Shown: one piece after another, positions 61,995 through 64,000 of the stretch | Numbering within the stretch: the stretch's first letter is position 1 | Layout of the letters: the number at the start of each line of letters is the position of its first letter | Assembly: GCF_019399895.1 (NCBI RefSeq) | Contig: NC_091864.1 | Location: 13,494,001 to 13,558,000 of the forward strand | From: Cardiocondyla obscurior | Lineage: Eukaryota > Arthropoda > Insecta > Hymenoptera > Formicidae | Length of the DNA: 64,000 nucleotides | Direction: 5' to 3' | Notes under the pieces: model-generated | What the model saw: the letters and a program-made list of their open reading frames with translations, nothing else | Database searches by the model: none | What the model was told of the DNA's origin: nothing | Program-made: the position numbers and the translations under genes

Positions 61995-63883
61995 TCACGC
62001 GATTGGGGGTGTGCTGGAAGCAGCCTCCTCGTTGCTGTTCTCGATCGGCCTGTGCGATAAATGGTACTGCCGCGCCTTTTCCTCCCAGTGTTTTTCGCCA
62101 GCTAACACCCTGAAATTAAATGTACATTAATCGAACAGTTCTAATGATAATAACGTAACAGTAGGAATAAAAATCTATTTGCCTGGAGCTTGTATCGTCG
62201 AACAACCACTTTCGCTTTTGCAAAGAACGTTTTAGCGATATTTCGAAATTATAACATGTTACAGAACACTCCCTGAATGAATAATCGATATAGATATTTT
62301 TGATTAATTGAATTCAAAGGCTCAACTGTAATATTCATATGATTTGTATCCTTACACAATACGCTCAAATCATTTCGTCCTATTTCGGTTTAATTCTGGC
62401 TGACTGTATACACCGTTTGAATATAGATCACTCGTGAGCAATACTGCACGTAACAACTGTAACAGCCATGTAGCGTAACAAATGGGCACGTACCGTCTGG
62501 TGTTGTCGCTAACTAAACTGTCCGGTGCGCCATAAACGGGTGGATTCGCGTAAGGATCGTAGCCGAGCACAGAGAGCATCGGCGCGATGTCCGCCATCTC
62601 CCTCACCACGTCCTCGGGAATGTTGCCGACCCACTTGGTCAGCGCCGCCAGATTTACAGGCTTTATGATTTGGTCCGACGACCTCTCGACCCTGTCGTCG
62701 AACGTGATTTCAACGTTAATATCGTGAAACGTCATTGTGCACGCGCGCACGTTCTAATAATTTCGTTACGTATTATTTTAGCAGAATGACACTTCCACCG
62801 TTATTGTAAATATTATCTCGGTAAAAAGTATTACACTCATCGGCAATGTGAAAGAAAAATTAATTTCTTGTATTATAATACCATTCTCGCATTAATTATA
62901 AAGCATTATTATATCACCGTGTTATTATTAATACGAGAAGCAGCGTTTTGTCGCGTTACATTATCACGTTATTGTGTCAGTTCAGGATTAATATTGTATC
63001 ATAACGCGTGACTTTAACATATGCGCCGGCGGTACATGCGCCGCGCTCGATTTCTGGAATACTGTTAGATCTAAATGCGCTGCTATTTCCACCGTTCTTC
63101 TCTCTTACTTGCTCAGAGGCACTCCGCCAGGTTTGTTAATGAATTCCTCGTGATGCATGACGGACTCATTCCACGGCACGTCCAGATAGTTTAATATCTT
63201 CTTCATCCATTGACGCGGATGCAGCACCAGCTGTTCATAAGGGACCATCAAACATCTCTCGGGTCCTAATTCCTTGCATTGGCCGTACATTACAGAAATT
63301 GCGTGATTCCACCTAATGAGAGACTGCCGGTAAGACGATAAGTCAAATCCCGTTATGGTGACCTATGAAAAGAATTTACGTCACTAAGAGAATCATATCT
63401 TTTGCATTATATGTATAAGTACATTCAGAAAAAAAGGGTAACGTGACATATACGATACGACGTGTACGGATTATAAAGATCAAGAATATTAAAAATGAGA
63501 AAAAAACATTGCAAAGATGATTAATGAAAAAGCTCCTCAACTTAAAAAAATATATATAGTCAGCAATTTTGTTTAAAACGTGACTCGATAGAGGAATGAC
63601 ATAACTGTCGCGAATAACTGAATATATTTTTTAGAAAAAAAAAAAAAAAAAAAAAGAAGCGTGACGTTACGCGAAGCTTTTTTTTTACCTTCCTGGATAT
63701 GATGGAATGCACCGTCGCGCGTCCGTCGCGTACCATGAATATAAATTTTGCGTTCGGGAAGAGCTCGAGGATGTACGAGCCCATCTTCAGCGTGAGTGGA
63801 TCCTTGTTGCACAACCTCGGTGCGGGCTCGGCATGTCGCGCTATTATTTCCAAGCAGAATGCCGCTATCGCGCTGTCGATCAC
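61995..63883 (-). CDS. Tpst: Tyrosylprotein sulfotransferase, C-terminal half
   Basis: Golgi type II membrane enzyme that transfers sulfate from PAPS to tyrosines of secreted and membrane proteins. Visible exons in coding order: 63883-63689, 63362-63109, 62691-62494, 62109-61995, with matching phases; the first visible exon starts at phase 0. The gene continues beyond the right edge, so the start codon, membrane anchor and the 5'-phosphosulfate-binding RSGTTLMRAML region are not in the window. Present: CNKDPLTLKM; the 3'-phosphate-binding stretch MVRDGRATVHSIISRKV; VTITGFDLSSY; the conserved Cys pair QCKELGPERC; VPYEQLVLHPRQWM; VPWNESVMHHEEFI; SSDQIIKPVNLAALTKWVGN and MLGYDPYANPP-type block (LSVLGYDPYANPP). 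The tail is polar and short. Family assignment is very secure; paralogue number is not known. Confidence 0.96.
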
Positions 63884-64000
63884 CTAAAAAAAAGTGGTAT
63901 ACTCTCAATATCTTAAGCTTCGTAAAGTTCTCCCCTTTGTTCCAAAGGGCGAGACACCGCTCTCCTCCCTTCGATCCTCGCACGCGCAAATTTTAATGTT

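Noticed and set aside
1..64000. tRNA, rRNA and CRISPR structures
   Set aside because: I looked for GGTTCGA-type T-loop motifs with flanking stems and for regularly spaced direct repeats and found none that fold or repeat convincingly.

Overview
The window looks like insect nuclear DNA, most likely hymenopteran and possibly ant. It has compact multi-exon genes with short AT-rich introns, GT-AG splice sites, CpG-rich promoter islands in AT-rich surroundings, many homopolymer and microsatellite runs, and small inverted-repeat elements. No bacterial, organellar or viral gene organisation was seen. All gene models below were assembled by hand by matching exon phases, and the family assignments come from remembered family sequences, not from a search.

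Layout from left to right: STUB1/CHIP (+, 1266-2748, 4 exons); an AT-rich gap; an SLC6 neutral amino acid transporter of the SLC6A15 type (-, 6365-9619, 13 exons); a small helical gene resembling the ribosome maturation factor AIRIM/C1orf109 (-, 11643-12966), arranged head to head with WDR12 (+, 13138-15353, 9 exons); a pyrimidine-rich stretch (about 15.6-22.5 kb) that is probably the very long 3' UTR of the next gene; alan shepard (shep, RBMS family; -, coding exons from 44674 down to 22529) with introns of 5.4 kb and 13 kb; a CpG-rich, repeat-rich block (about 44.7-50 kb) that should hold shep 5' exons and promoter; a gene-poor stretch to 56.7 kb; METTL2 (+, 57161-59520, 6 exons); and the 3' half of tyrosylprotein sulfotransferase (-, 61995-63883), which continues past the right edge.

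The genes do not form one pathway. The head-to-head pair is the exception: WDR12 acts in the PeBoW step of 60S ribosome assembly, and its neighbour resembles a factor of late 60S maturation, so a shared promoter would make sense.

The most interesting observations are: a 221-bp near-perfect fold-back element directly upstream of METTL2 that seems to interrupt a minus-strand reading frame; an in-frame alternative splice donor in the shep RRM1-RRM2 linker; an 87-nt stop-free intron in STUB1; two adjacent MITE-like elements in a shep intron; a hairpin-bearing repeat present at 37.0 and 59.0 kb; and a 40-codon protein-like ORF antisense inside a METTL2 intron.
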